The position numbers and the translations under genes were made by a program. Of a DNA stretch of 64,000 nt, positions 24,391-33,596 are shown one piece after another. Numbering within the stretch: the stretch's first letter is position 1; every line of letters begins with the position of its first letter. The DNA comes from Ravibacter sp964562455 (GTDB lineage: Bacteria > Bacteroidota > Bacteroidia > Cytophagales > Spirosomataceae), in assembly GCA_964562455.1 (NCBI GenBank), contig CAZLTN010000014.1:1-64000 (forward strand), read 5' to 3'. The notes under the pieces are model-generated. The model was not told where the DNA came from. It saw only the letters and a program-made list of their open reading frames with translations, and made no database searches.

Positions 24391-25491
24391 TTACTTTTTT
24401 TTCTGTCCCGCGGTAGTAGGCCCCTTCACAGTCAACAAGCCTGCTTCATCGATTTCCATGGCGTCTATAAAAACCACACGCTCATCGCCTGTTTCGCGGG
24501 TACGGCCGTGATATACGCAAAGCATCTGCCTGTCGGGCATGAAAAGTACGCTGTTGTGGCCCGTACCGGTCACGCTGCCGCCTGAAGCTGTATTCTTTTC
24601 GAGCACGGGGTTATTGGCTGCTTTGGTATAGGGGCCCAGGGGGTGCTTTGCCACGGCATAGCCCACAGCATAGTTTTCTCCGGCAAAATGGTTGGCCGAA
24701 TACATCATGTAGTAGGTGTCGCCGTGCTTGAATGTAAATGAACCCTCCGTCCACCGGCGGTTGACCTCCCTGGAAGTAACCGACCTGCTTTCCCATTCGG
24801 CCTGTGCATCGTTCATTTTCACCGGGGGCCTTAGCAGCAGCACAGGCTCGCCTATGATCCCCGAGAAATCGGGCGCCAGCTCAATCCCGTACACCCAGCT
24901 CTCTTCGATCTCGTCGAACCACTCTCTGCGGCGTGCCCAATCGGCGACTTCGCTCGCTACAGCGTGCTTGTAGCAGCAGCGCGAATAATACAGATAGGCT
25001 TTGCCGTCTTCGGCAAAATATACGTTGGCATCGATAATGGGATACCCGGGGTCAAAGAGCGGCCGGTCGCTCATGTCTATGAACGGGCCCGTCGGCTTGT
25101 CGGAAACCGCTACGCCGATTTTAAAATTTTCGAGCTCGTTGGTCGGATTATCACGCCATTGCGCGCTGTAAAACATATAAAACTTACCGTCACGTTTGTA
25201 CACCTCGGGAGCCCAGAAGGCGCCGATGCCCCAGGTGCTGCCGGTATTGCCCTGGTAGACCTGTCCGGCAAACTCCCAATCCTCCAGGTTTTTGGAAGAA
25301 TAGGCAGCAAAGCCGTTTTTGGCCCCACCGCCGGTGCCGTACATATAATACTGTTCGGTGTCGTCATCGTACAGTACATACGGATCGCCAAAGGCGACGT
25401 CCAGCGGATTTTGAAAGGTTTGCGGTTGTTTATTTTCACCGCAGCCAGTGCATACGAGCAGGCCAATGACTAACCAGAGATATGTTTTCAT
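24391..25491 (-). CDS. Glycoside hydrolase family 43 lipoprotein
   Basis: Exported enzyme of 366 residues with a lipoprotein signal (candidate acylated Cys17 in LLVCTGCGEN). The five-bladed propeller of GH43 shows the expected catalytic residues: Asp36 in FGDPYVLYDDD (general base), Asp154 in PIIDANVYFAEDG (pKa modulator) and Glu249 in WTEGSFTFKHGDTY (general acid). FWAPEVYKRDGKFYMFYS and NSVLF support the assignment. GH43 enzymes act mostly on arabinose, xylose or galactose linkages; the subfamily is not resolved. The gene is separated from the DUF3823/SusD/SusC operon by a strong hairpin and is followed by the sulfatase. Confidence 0.92.
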   Translation of the reverse strand: MKTYLWLVIGLLVCTGCGENKQPQTFQNPLDVAFGDPYVLYDDDTEQYYMYGTGGGAKNGFAAYSSKNLEDWEFAGQVYQGNTGSTWGIGAFWAPEVYKRDGKFYMFYSAQWRDNPTNELENFKIGVAVSDKPTGPFIDMSDRPLFDPGYPIIDANVYFAEDGKAYLYYSRCCYKHAVASEVADWARRREWFDEIEESWVYGIELAPDFSGIIGEPVLLLRPPVKMNDAQAEWESRSVTSREVNRRWTEGSFTFKHGDTYYMMYSANHFAGENYAVGYAVAKHPLGPYTKAANNPVLEKNTASGGSVTGTGHNSVLFMPDRQMLCVYHGRTRETGDERVVFIDAMEIDEAGLLTVKGPTTAGQKKK

Positions 25492-25624
25492 AGTTCAAAG
25501 TTATTAGAAATTGCATTTTGTCATTATCGGGTGGCAGGCTTTACAGTAGTGCCAGGATCGTATCCCTCGAACGAATACGTTGGTTAAAAATCCAATAACG
25601 AATGATACTGTGCTTTTATAAACC

Positions 25625-25655
25625 GGTCGCTGCCCTGTTTTGCGGGGCAGCGACC
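25625..25655 (-). terminator. Strong hairpin after the SusC/SusD/DUF3823 genes
   Basis: A perfect 11-bp stem (GGTCGCTGCCC at 25625-25635, GGGCAGCGACC at 25645-25655) with a 9-base loop. It lies 25 bases past the stop of the DUF3823 gene. On the minus strand it is followed by GGTTTATAAAAG, a weak T-tract, so partial termination before the GH43 gene is likely. Confidence 0.65.
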
Positions 25656-25680
25656 ATAAAACCGTTAAAAAAGAAACCTC

Positions 25681-26358
25681 TTACCGCAGCTTCACGACCT
25701 GCGAATAAATCGCCTGATCCTTACCGGCAGCCCTGACACCCACCCGGGCGAAAAGCGGTCCGTCGGTGCCGGAAATTGCAGACAGATCCAGCGACTCGTT
25801 CCGCGAAGTACCTGCTGTTATTCCCTTGATCTCGCGGCGGCCAATATTGGCAACGTCGTCTACGAACGAGGTCCGGCTTACGAGGATCATCGCATAGTCG
25901 ATATTCCAGCCGGAGGTGACCTGGTCTACCTGGAAAGATGCATTTACGCTGTTTCCGCTCAAAGAAATCGATACGTTGGACAGGTTGAACAACGGCGTTA
26001 CCTGGAGATCCACGTTTGCCGTGCCCTTCAGGTTGATCACGGTAGTATCGCGGGTATTTACCCAGGGGCCGTTGTTGTCCCTCGTTACCATTTTATATTG
26101 CCCGTCGGCGAGCTTGGCTTCAAACGTCCCGTCCTGGCCTACATACACCGGGATAGGATTTCTCAGCTGGTAGCCATCCTGGAAAAACTGCAATTGCACG
26201 GCTTCACCGGTACCTCTTACTCCTATCTGCTGTCCGTTATACACAACGCGTCCCAATACTTTCGACTCAGGCGCCACGCGGTTATCCAATCCGCAGCTGC
26301 TTGCCACAATCGATGCAGAGAGCAGCGCCATATTTACATATTTTCTCATCATCATCAT
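25681..26358 (-). CDS. DUF3823 domain-containing lipoprotein (SusE/F-position protein)
   Basis: Surface or outer-membrane lipoprotein of 225 residues. The signal peptide ends in a lipobox with Cys22 (IVASSCGLDN). Two beta-rich domains follow: VLGRVVYNGQQIGVRGTGE with QDGYQLRNPIPVYVGQDG, the DUF3823 hallmark, and a C-terminal domain from about 118. DUF3823 proteins are encoded after susD in many utilisation loci and probably bind glycans at the cell surface, though this is not proven for this protein. It follows SusD by 11 bases. Confidence 0.85.
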   Translation of the reverse strand: MMMMRKYVNMALLSASIVASSCGLDNRVAPESKVLGRVVYNGQQIGVRGTGEAVQLQFFQDGYQLRNPIPVYVGQDGTFEAKLADGQYKMVTRDNNGPWVNTRDTTVINLKGTANVDLQVTPLFNLSNVSISLSGNSVNASFQVDQVTSGWNIDYAMILVSRTSFVDDVANIGRREIKGITAGTSRNESLDLSAISGTDGPLFARVGVRAAGKDQAIYSQVVKLR

Positions 26359-26369
26359 TCAATTGAATT

Positions 26370-28208
26370 TTACTGAAACGGGTTGAGTACAAACGACGGG
26401 TTTGCATCCCGCCAGGCGAGGCTGATAAAGTTGTAGTAATTTCTGAGTTCGAAAAACCGGGGGTGCAGCGAGTTGCTGAATACCAGCCTGTCGAATACAT
26501 ATTTGCCGTCGTTGGGCGTGCCCGGGGCCACTACCCGGTAGGGGAACAGGGCAAAATGCTGGGCATTCGGACTGTTGACCACGCCGTTCCAGACGATGTG
26601 GGCCAGCCGGAAGCGCTTCAGATCCCAATAGCGGTGGTCTTCGAAAGCAAATTCCACGCGCCGTTCCTGCACGATATCGTTGAGCGTCACGGTGGTGAGG
26701 GGCTGTATCCCCGCACGGGCACGTACCTGGTTGATGTAACCTACGGCAACTGCTCCCTGTCCAAGCTCCATCGCGGCCTCTGCGGCGATCAGCACCGCTT
26801 CGGCAAACCGGAACCTCGGAAACCACATGTCGCTGTTGCGGCCGCGGGTCGATGCGCCCGGTGTTTCATCCAGGAATTTTCTTACGAAAAACCCGGTCTT
26901 GTTGATATACTGCTCATTGGAACGGTTCGGCCCGTTGACAGAGGTGATAACCCGGCCTGCGGCATCCCGACTGCCGGGTTCGCTGGTGATCGTTTGCCAG
27001 ATCCCGTTGCTCCATACTTTATGGCCTGCCTGCAGCTCCACCGGTATTCCTTTGAAGCCGGAATTGGGGACAATAACGGTTCCGCCAAGCCGGGCATCCT
27101 TCTTCGCAAACGCATCCGACGGGTTGTCGTAAAAGACATAGTTCCCCTGTGCGTCCTGGATACGGATAGCGCCGTTCCGGTTGTCGGTGTATTCAAACGC
27201 CTCTACAAGGTTCAGAAGGACCCCGAGGTAAGCGCGATCGATGTCTTCGGCGTGTGAGCCGGGGATATTGATCGTGGTAAAGCCGACTTGCTGACCGATA
27301 CCCGGATAGCCGTGATCCCTTGCCCAGATCACTTCTTTGTTATTGGTCTTGACACTCACCGCTTCGTAGAAATTACGCTCCAGGTCATCGGGCTTGTTCA
27401 ACTGCAGCTCATACGGGCTGTTGTCGATCACCTCTTTGGCCGCGGCCATGGCCTGGTTGTAGTAGCCGGTGGCGCGATCTGCGGGGATCCCCACTTCTCC
27501 GCCTGCCGTACGGATCGGGCTGGGCATTTTGTTGTTGTAGTTGGCCAGGGATCCGGCGTAAATGGCAGCCCTTGCTTTCAGCATCAGGGCGGCCCACCGG
27601 TTGGCGCGGGCGGAGTTGACGGTCGTAGCGCCTTTCAGCATCCCTGCCACGGCATCACATTCGGAGATGATGTAGTCGTACATCTCCGCCTCGGTGGAGC
27701 GGGCATGCCTCAGTGTGGTCACATCCATACCGCTGGTATACTCAAACACCTCGTCGCCTACAATGGGCATACCTCCCGTTGACCGGCAGAAATTGAAATA
27801 GACCCAGGCCCTTAAGAAGCGGGCTTCTCCTTCATACGACCTCTTATCTTCTTCACCCAACGCTGTGGATCCGCGGAGCCCCTGCAGAAACTGGTTGATG
27901 TTGCGGATCAGGACGTAGTCAGGCAAAGTCCATATGATGCTGGGATAGCTCTGCAGGTTATCAGGACCTCCGTCCGATTTTCCGGCCTCGTCGAGCACCG
28001 TATAAGAATAGGAATCGCTTATATTCTGTCCCCATGTGACGCGGCCATAAAAATTGGCCAATACGGAGCGGATCATTACTGCATCGCCGAAAATCTGATC
28101 GTCGGTGAGGATCTGGTCGGGCTTGCGCTCAAGAAAGTCGGAGCAGCCGGTAAAGCAGGAGAGTCCCGCCACCAGTGCTATAACTCTGAATATCGATAGG
28201 TTTTTCAT
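26370..28208 (-). CDS. SusD/RagB family nutrient-binding lipoprotein
   Basis: Outer-membrane lipoprotein of 612 residues, the lid that binds glycan over the SusC pore. The lipobox Cys22 is in LSCFTGCSDFLERKPDQ, the classical SusD N-terminus. Helical TPR-like segments (ARFLRAWVYFNFCRSTGGMP; ANRWAALMLKARAAIYAGS) are followed by the conserved RFRFAEAVLIAAEAAMELG and VAVGYINQVRARAGIQPL, then ERRVEFAFEDHRYWDLKRF near the C-terminus. It follows the SusC gene by 36 bases, so the pair is a complete SusCD importer. Confidence 0.96.
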   Translation of the reverse strand: MKNLSIFRVIALVAGLSCFTGCSDFLERKPDQILTDDQIFGDAVMIRSVLANFYGRVTWGQNISDSYSYTVLDEAGKSDGGPDNLQSYPSIIWTLPDYVLIRNINQFLQGLRGSTALGEEDKRSYEGEARFLRAWVYFNFCRSTGGMPIVGDEVFEYTSGMDVTTLRHARSTEAEMYDYIISECDAVAGMLKGATTVNSARANRWAALMLKARAAIYAGSLANYNNKMPSPIRTAGGEVGIPADRATGYYNQAMAAAKEVIDNSPYELQLNKPDDLERNFYEAVSVKTNNKEVIWARDHGYPGIGQQVGFTTINIPGSHAEDIDRAYLGVLLNLVEAFEYTDNRNGAIRIQDAQGNYVFYDNPSDAFAKKDARLGGTVIVPNSGFKGIPVELQAGHKVWSNGIWQTITSEPGSRDAAGRVITSVNGPNRSNEQYINKTGFFVRKFLDETPGASTRGRNSDMWFPRFRFAEAVLIAAEAAMELGQGAVAVGYINQVRARAGIQPLTTVTLNDIVQERRVEFAFEDHRYWDLKRFRLAHIVWNGVVNSPNAQHFALFPYRVVAPGTPNDGKYVFDRLVFSNSLHPRFFELRNYYNFISLAWRDANPSFVLNPFQ

Positions 28209-28244
28209 TATTATGTTCTTTTCTGTTAAAGACTATCCACCACA

Positions 28245-31200
28245 TTAAAACTTCACGTTCAGACCTACGTTCACGATCCGGAAGGTCGGGTAGCCTAGTC
28301 CGTTGGTAGCGTCCATTTCGGGGTCGATACCGATGAGATTCGTCAACGTATACAGGTTCTGTCCTGACAGGTACACCCTGGCGCCGGCAATGGAAACCGG
28401 AGCGAGGATCTTTTTCGGCAGGTTGTAGCCGCACTCCAGGTTACGTAGCTTGATATACCGGATCTTTTGCGTCCAGAAAGTGCTGTTCCAGTAGTTGCTG
28501 TGGGCGCTGTTCCCGATGAGCGGCATGGGATACTTGCCCGGGATCAGCTCGCTGTCGGGATTCCAGATATCTGCCAGCCTCCAGGAGTTGTCGAAGTAGT
28601 GCTGCGGGTTATTGCCCCCGTCGTGGAAGGGGTTGCGCATTTCCCATTCCTTGAAATAGGTATACATACCGCCTCCCGCGAAGTCGAGCGCCAGGTCGAA
28701 GCCTTTATACCCGAAAGCGAAATTTAACCCGAAATTGAGTATGGGGGTGGCATCCCGGCGATACCCGATGGGGCGAGTATCCAGATCGTTGATGACACCG
28801 TCGCCGTTCTGGTCCACATACTTGATATCTCCCGGGCGCAGGGTACGGTTGCCCTGTCGGTCGTTGTCGATCTTCCAATTGGCGATCTCGTCCCAGCTCT
28901 GGAACTGTCCGTCGTCCTCAAGTCCCCAATGTATGTAGCCGTACCGCCTTACGATCGAACTCCGGTATTCGTCCCACGAGTTGCTGAACCTGGGCTTGTA
29001 ACGATCCCAGTCGTAAAACCGTGAATACGTAATGTTCCCGCCAAGTGAGTAGGTCAGGTCGTTTACACGGTCCTGCCATTTTACTACGGCCTCGTACCCC
29101 CGGTGCATGTCGGAGTTGAGGTTTTCGTTCGGCAGGCTAAACCCGACCTCCAACGGCAGCAAGACGTCGTACCGGGCTGCAGGCAGGCCCGTCCGTTTGC
29201 GCTGGAACAGCTCGATGGTTGTAGTCAAGCGGTTACGCAGGAAGGCCGCATCGATACCGATATTGGTTATCTGAGCGCGAAGCCATGAAAGTGTCGTTAC
29301 CGGAAGGCCCCTCGGCTGGGTACCCAGCACATACTTACCGTCTATTACCGAGCCGCCCTGCTGGTAGTTGTACCCTGCCATGTAGTCGAACGCATTGTAC
29401 CCCGAAGTGTTGTCATCACCGACCAGCCCGTGGGAGCCCCTTATCTTCAGATCTTCAATTATGCTGCCCAGCTTGCCGTCCCTCCAGAATGGCTCCTCGG
29501 AGATGCGCCATCCGGCAGATACGCTCGGGAAAAAGCCCCAGCGATCGTTGGTCGGGAATTTCCACGAACCGTCATACCGGCCGATCAGCTCGACAAGGTA
29601 CTTGTTCCCAAAGTCGTAGTTGACCTTCCCGATATACCCGAGTCTCGCTTCGGGGTTATTGCCCACGTCATCGTACCGGTCCATGGTATTGAAATAGACC
29701 AGGCCCAGCGCGTTGGCTTCAGGGATCGTATGCAGCCAGGACGTCGGCGAGTTTTTCAGGATGCTTTCCACACCCCCGATAGCGGCAATGGAGTGACGCC
29801 CGAAAGCTTTGACATAATTCAGCTGGAAATTGGAGGTCAGCTCTTCAACATGCCCCATCCGTCGTTCCCTCCACGGGTTGTTGTTTTCGAAAATCACCGG
29901 GTAGGTGTCGGTCGTCTCGTCATAGCCGTACAGCTTATAGGTGTATTCGTGGTTTTCGAGGCGTTGGGCAGCGTAATAGTAGCCGACCAGCGCCCGCGCA
30001 GTCAGACCGTCAAAGATTTTGTAATCGGCATCCAGGTTAAGCTGGCTTACCCGCCAGGTATTCTGGAATTTACCCGAAAGGTCGTAGGTCAGCCATCCGA
30101 AGTTGGTCCCCGGGTCGTTCGACGTACGGGTAGGATAAGCGGGGTTGTCGTTTGCAAAGGGGCGTACCGTCGGCAGGTTTCGGAACGTACCGAAACGCGG
30201 CAGCCACAGGTCATCCCCGCCCGGCACCCCTGGGTTTGTTTTCTGCTCGAGACGGGCATTGTAGCTGGCTCCGATACGGAACCGCTCGCTGATTTGCGCC
30301 GTAATGTTCATTTGAACGTTGGTACGCTTGAACCCCCCATAGTTGACGATCGCGTCGTTCTGGTTAAGGTGACCGACGCTGAAATAGTAGTTGATCTTAT
30401 CGGAACCGCCCGATACGTTGGCGTTCAGGTAGTTTTGGGCCGCGGTTTCCCAGATAAAATCGTACCAGTCAAACGGCACATATCCCTTCTCTGTCCCTTG
30501 CCTCCACTTGGCCAGATCATCCTGGGTATACCGGTAATTGGTAGCTCTCTGGACTGTCTGCGACTGGATGTACTTTTCGACATACGTGACCGCGTTGGCC
30601 GGTTTGGGGAATGTAGACAGGTTCTGGAAGCCGAAATTGGAAGTAAGACTGACCGTATTTTTGCTATTCCGCGTGCCTCTTTTGGTCGTGACCACGATCA
30701 CACCGTTGGCAGCACGTACGCCGTAAATGGCGGCAGAAGCGTCCTTCAGTACGGAAATTGACTCTATGTCATTGAAGTCGAGGTTGTTGAATTGTCCCGC
30801 ATCCTTCTGCACGCCGTCTATCACATACAATGGGTTGCCCATGTTGCGGATCTGGATATTGGTAGTGGCTCCCGGCCTCCCGTCGGTCTGGCGGAAGTTC
30901 AGGCCGGGGATTTTCCCCACCAGGGCGCCGGAGGCGGTCGAAGCCAGAGACCGTCCGATATCCGCAGCGCCGATGGTCGCAATAGCTCCCGTCAGCGTCT
31001 CTTTCTTCTGCGTCATACCGAAGCCGGTGACCACGATCTCGCTCAGGGCTTCCGACGAAGGGGCAAGGTCAATAACGAGATTGTTTTCACCCGGCCCGAC
31101 AAACCGGACCTGTTTTTCATAGCCGATAAACGTAATGGTCAGCGAATCTCCGTTTGATGCAATGTCGAGACTGAATGTCCCCTCTGCGTTGGTTGCCGTG

Positions 31201-31355
31201 CCTTCTTTGCTGCCCGATGCCAGGATATTGGCCCCGAGAACAGGCGTCTTGTCTGCTGCGTCCCTCACCTGCCCGTTGATCTGGCGGGTTTGGGCCATTA
31301 CTATGGATAGCTCCGCACATCCCAGTAATGAAAGAAGTAATAGTGCTTTTTTCAT
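28245..31355 (-). CDS. SusC/RagA-type TonB-linked outer-membrane transporter
   Basis: Outer-membrane active transporter of 1036 residues, full length for the family. It has a signal peptide (to about 22, VMAQ), a CarboxypepD_reg-like domain at about 25-100 (INGQVRDAADKTPVLGANIL), the plug starting at EIVVTGFGMTQKKETL and containing NPLYVIDGVQKD and LKDASAAIYGVRAANGVI, and a barrel ending in the typical FRIVNVGLNVKF. There is no STN domain, unlike the receptor at 1-2134, so control is probably by the AraC protein rather than a sigma/FecR pair. It is preceded by the enolase-superfamily gene with a 49-base gap and followed by SusD. Confidence 0.96.
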   Translation of the reverse strand: MKKALLLLSLLGCAELSIVMAQTRQINGQVRDAADKTPVLGANILASGSKEGTATNAEGTFSLDIASNGDSLTITFIGYEKQVRFVGPGENNLVIDLAPSSEALSEIVVTGFGMTQKKETLTGAIATIGAADIGRSLASTASGALVGKIPGLNFRQTDGRPGATTNIQIRNMGNPLYVIDGVQKDAGQFNNLDFNDIESISVLKDASAAIYGVRAANGVIVVTTKRGTRNSKNTVSLTSNFGFQNLSTFPKPANAVTYVEKYIQSQTVQRATNYRYTQDDLAKWRQGTEKGYVPFDWYDFIWETAAQNYLNANVSGGSDKINYYFSVGHLNQNDAIVNYGGFKRTNVQMNITAQISERFRIGASYNARLEQKTNPGVPGGDDLWLPRFGTFRNLPTVRPFANDNPAYPTRTSNDPGTNFGWLTYDLSGKFQNTWRVSQLNLDADYKIFDGLTARALVGYYYAAQRLENHEYTYKLYGYDETTDTYPVIFENNNPWRERRMGHVEELTSNFQLNYVKAFGRHSIAAIGGVESILKNSPTSWLHTIPEANALGLVYFNTMDRYDDVGNNPEARLGYIGKVNYDFGNKYLVELIGRYDGSWKFPTNDRWGFFPSVSAGWRISEEPFWRDGKLGSIIEDLKIRGSHGLVGDDNTSGYNAFDYMAGYNYQQGGSVIDGKYVLGTQPRGLPVTTLSWLRAQITNIGIDAAFLRNRLTTTIELFQRKRTGLPAARYDVLLPLEVGFSLPNENLNSDMHRGYEAVVKWQDRVNDLTYSLGGNITYSRFYDWDRYKPRFSNSWDEYRSSIVRRYGYIHWGLEDDGQFQSWDEIANWKIDNDRQGNRTLRPGDIKYVDQNGDGVINDLDTRPIGYRRDATPILNFGLNFAFGYKGFDLALDFAGGGMYTYFKEWEMRNPFHDGGNNPQHYFDNSWRLADIWNPDSELIPGKYPMPLIGNSAHSNYWNSTFWTQKIRYIKLRNLECGYNLPKKILAPVSIAGARVYLSGQNLYTLTNLIGIDPEMDATNGLGYPTFRIVNVGLNVKF

Positions 31356-31404
31356 AATTACTTAGATTTAGTTGAAATAGTTAGGCTGTAGTTGCTGATT
31401 AGGA

Positions 31405-32613
31405 TTACTGTTTCAGTTCTAATCCGAATCCGGGTGTGGCCGGAGGGATCAGTTTTCCGTCTTTGATTTTGTATCCTGTAAGGTTCACGTCGTCGGAAGT
31501 ACTCGTGACACCTTCTATAGTCACCGTATTGCCCAGCCCGCCTGCCAGGTGGGCCGTGTAATACGATTTAAGCAGAGAACCCCAGGCGTGAGGGGAGGCC
31601 TGAACCTTGTGGCGGACGAGCTGCGGCATCAGCTTTCGCCAGTTGGTAAATCCGAGCCCTTCGATGTCGGTAATGTGTACTTCCATCAGCTTCTGCTGCA
31701 TGAGTTCTTCCAGCAATGCAGGGTCCGGGTCAGCCTCTCCGTCGGCGATCAGGCTCTTCACGTTGGCCTTTGCCATCCAGTCACGGAGCTTCCGGTAGTC
31801 GTCAACGGTTTCATGGAAAGGCTCTTCAATCCAGAATAGCGGCACGCCGTCTATTCCTTTGAGGTATTCGATAAACTCATTTACGGTAAAACCGTTGTTG
31901 CCATCCACGAGGATGTCGCAATCGGGAAACGTTGCAGCCAGCTTCCGGGTTACCTCGATATCGCGCGCCAAACCCTCCTTATAGGGCATCCATCGATGTC
32001 CTCTCCCGATCTTTAGCTTAAACTGACGGTAGCCGTATTCGTAATCGTAGCGGCATTCTTCAAGGAGCCTGTCGATCCCGCCGGGAGCATGGGCGGGCTC
32101 CAGATCGTCAAAATAGATCATGCCGCTGTAATACTTCGTTGTAAACGGCGTTTCACGGCCGAGCAGGGCATATACCGGTTTGTTCAGGACTATGCCTGCC
32201 AGGTCATGCAACGCCATGTCAAAGGGAAGGTACTTGTCGTCGGTGATGCCAATGGCCACCCGGAATACATCCGACAATTTCCTGCCGGTCAGTTCCGGGA
32301 TGATACGGCTTGCATTTCCAAAGCCTCCCCGCAGCGATGCCCAGCCGGTAGCGCCTTTGTCGGTGGTAATAGTGCATATTTCAATCCGGGGGCCGAACCC
32401 ATGAATATCCAGTCTTGCATTTTTCCCTACCTGGCGGGGATACTGCATCCGTACATGCCCGAAGGTAACCGACCGGATGGTATGATAGGCCAGTTCCTTT
32501 TGCATGTCTGTACTTTCCGGACTGCCATGCAAAAGGCCTGCAGATGCTTCATTTAGCATTAGTGCGGCAGCCATGCCTCCATTCAAGGCATGTAAAAAAT
32601 CCCTTCTTCTCAT
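31405..32613 (-). CDS. Enolase-superfamily (mandelate racemase/muconate lactonising type) sugar-acid dehydratase candidate
   Basis: Enzyme of 402 residues. The N-terminus MRRRDFLHAL with a following hydrophobic stretch resembles a twin-arginine or signal leader, so export is possible. The C-terminal barrel has the superfamily catalytic set: Lys199/Lys201 (KLK in RQFKLKIGRG), metal ligands Asp237 (LVDGNN), Glu263 or Glu264 (FWIEEPF) and Asp291/Glu293 (IADGEAD), and a late His342 in ASPHAWGS. The KxK plus His pattern fits mandelate-racemase-type enzymes that dehydrate sugar acids or racemise them. It is encoded between the epimerase gene and SusC, so it likely acts on the imported sugar or its oxidised form. 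Confidence 0.87.
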   Translation of the reverse strand: MRRRDFLHALNGGMAAALMLNEASAGLLHGSPESTDMQKELAYHTIRSVTFGHVRMQYPRQVGKNARLDIHGFGPRIEICTITTDKGATGWASLRGGFGNASRIIPELTGRKLSDVFRVAIGITDDKYLPFDMALHDLAGIVLNKPVYALLGRETPFTTKYYSGMIYFDDLEPAHAPGGIDRLLEECRYDYEYGYRQFKLKIGRGHRWMPYKEGLARDIEVTRKLAATFPDCDILVDGNNGFTVNEFIEYLKGIDGVPLFWIEEPFHETVDDYRKLRDWMAKANVKSLIADGEADPDPALLEELMQQKLMEVHITDIEGLGFTNWRKLMPQLVRHKVQASPHAWGSLLKSYYTAHLAGGLGNTVTIEGVTSTSDDVNLTGYKIKDGKLIPPATPGFGLELKQ

Positions 32614-32717
32614 AATTACAATAAGTTGAGTTGTCAGTAGCTTCCTTTGCCAGGCACTGTTGTTGGGAATCAGTGAAAGGCAATCGGGTCAATCAACGTG
32701 TAACCGTATAAACGGCG

Positions 32718-33581
32718 TCATATCTGTTCTGCTTTTTCGCAGAATGTATGCTTCAGAAATGCAAATCCTTCTCTTGCCAGTTCATCCGGGCTGTTAGCTA
32801 ACGGTCTCCATATACTGGCGGCTCTGGCCAGCTCTTTTGAAGGAGCCCCGAAGGTTTCGATCACCATGCTCCCCTGGTAACCGATGTCGTCGAGGGCTTC
32901 CCGTATGCCCGTCCAATCCGTATGTCCTGTTCCCGGTGTTCCCCGGTCGTTTTCGTTGGCCTGTACGTGGACAAGCCTGCTACCCAGCTTCCGGATGCTT
33001 GCCGGAATATTTTTTTCTTCGATGTTGCTGTGAAAGGTATCCAGCAGGATTTTCAGATACCGGGAACCCACCTCGTCAACCATCGAAATGGCCTGACCCA
33101 CCGTATTCACCATGTCGGTTTCAAACCGGTTCAGCGGCTCCAATGCCAGGATGACGCCCAACTCTTCGGCGCGCCGGGCGGCCTTGTGCAGGTTGTCGAG
33201 GCACCATTGGCGTTCCTGTATTTTTTGGTCTTCGGAAACAAGCCGTGTTTTACCCACTGCAGAGTAAAGCGGTCCGCCAAAAACGGGGCTACCCAGTTCA
33301 TCGGCTATTTCGAGGCAATCCACGATATAGGAAAGCCCGTTTGCCCTGATTTCAGGCTGATTGCTGGAAATATCGCGCTCCATACCGAAAGCTCCGCTGA
33401 CCGAGATTTTCAAATCCAGGTCTCTGCTGGTTCTCTTCAATGTGCTCCAGTCAATCAGGTCCCGGTCTTCCACTGCGATTTCTATGACGTCATAGCCGAT
33501 CTCCTTCGCCTTATAAAGGATATCGAAAGATCGGGTCGCAAACGGTGAAACCCAGACAAACGTGCTTATTCCTATTTCCAT
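32718..33581 (-). CDS. Sugar phosphate isomerase/epimerase (ketose 3-epimerase-like TIM barrel)
   Basis: Cytoplasmic TIM-barrel enzyme of 287 residues. Its metal-binding set matches D-psicose/tagatose 3-epimerases: Glu148 (LALEPLNRFETD), Asp181 (ILLDTFHSNIEE), His205 (VHVQANENDRG) and Glu242 (MVIETFG). The family acts on free ketoses or keto-sugars and also includes enzymes that process 3-keto-glycosides. It is followed after 104 bases by the enolase-superfamily gene and preceded by the Gfo/Idh/MocA gene with a 15-base gap, so an oxidise-then-epimerise or eliminate sequence is plausible but inferred. Confidence 0.9.
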   Translation of the reverse strand: MEIGISTFVWVSPFATRSFDILYKAKEIGYDVIEIAVEDRDLIDWSTLKRTSRDLDLKISVSGAFGMERDISSNQPEIRANGLSYIVDCLEIADELGSPVFGGPLYSAVGKTRLVSEDQKIQERQWCLDNLHKAARRAEELGVILALEPLNRFETDMVNTVGQAISMVDEVGSRYLKILLDTFHSNIEEKNIPASIRKLGSRLVHVQANENDRGTPGTGHTDWTGIREALDDIGYQGSMVIETFGAPSKELARAASIWRPLANSPDELAREGFAFLKHTFCEKAEQI

Positions 33582-33596
33582 TTATTATTCTTCTGA

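Noticed and set aside
25496..25503. TAACTTTG on the minus strand as a promoter for the GH43 gene
   Set aside because: It matches TAnnTTTG but lies only about five bases before the start codon and has no -33 partner.
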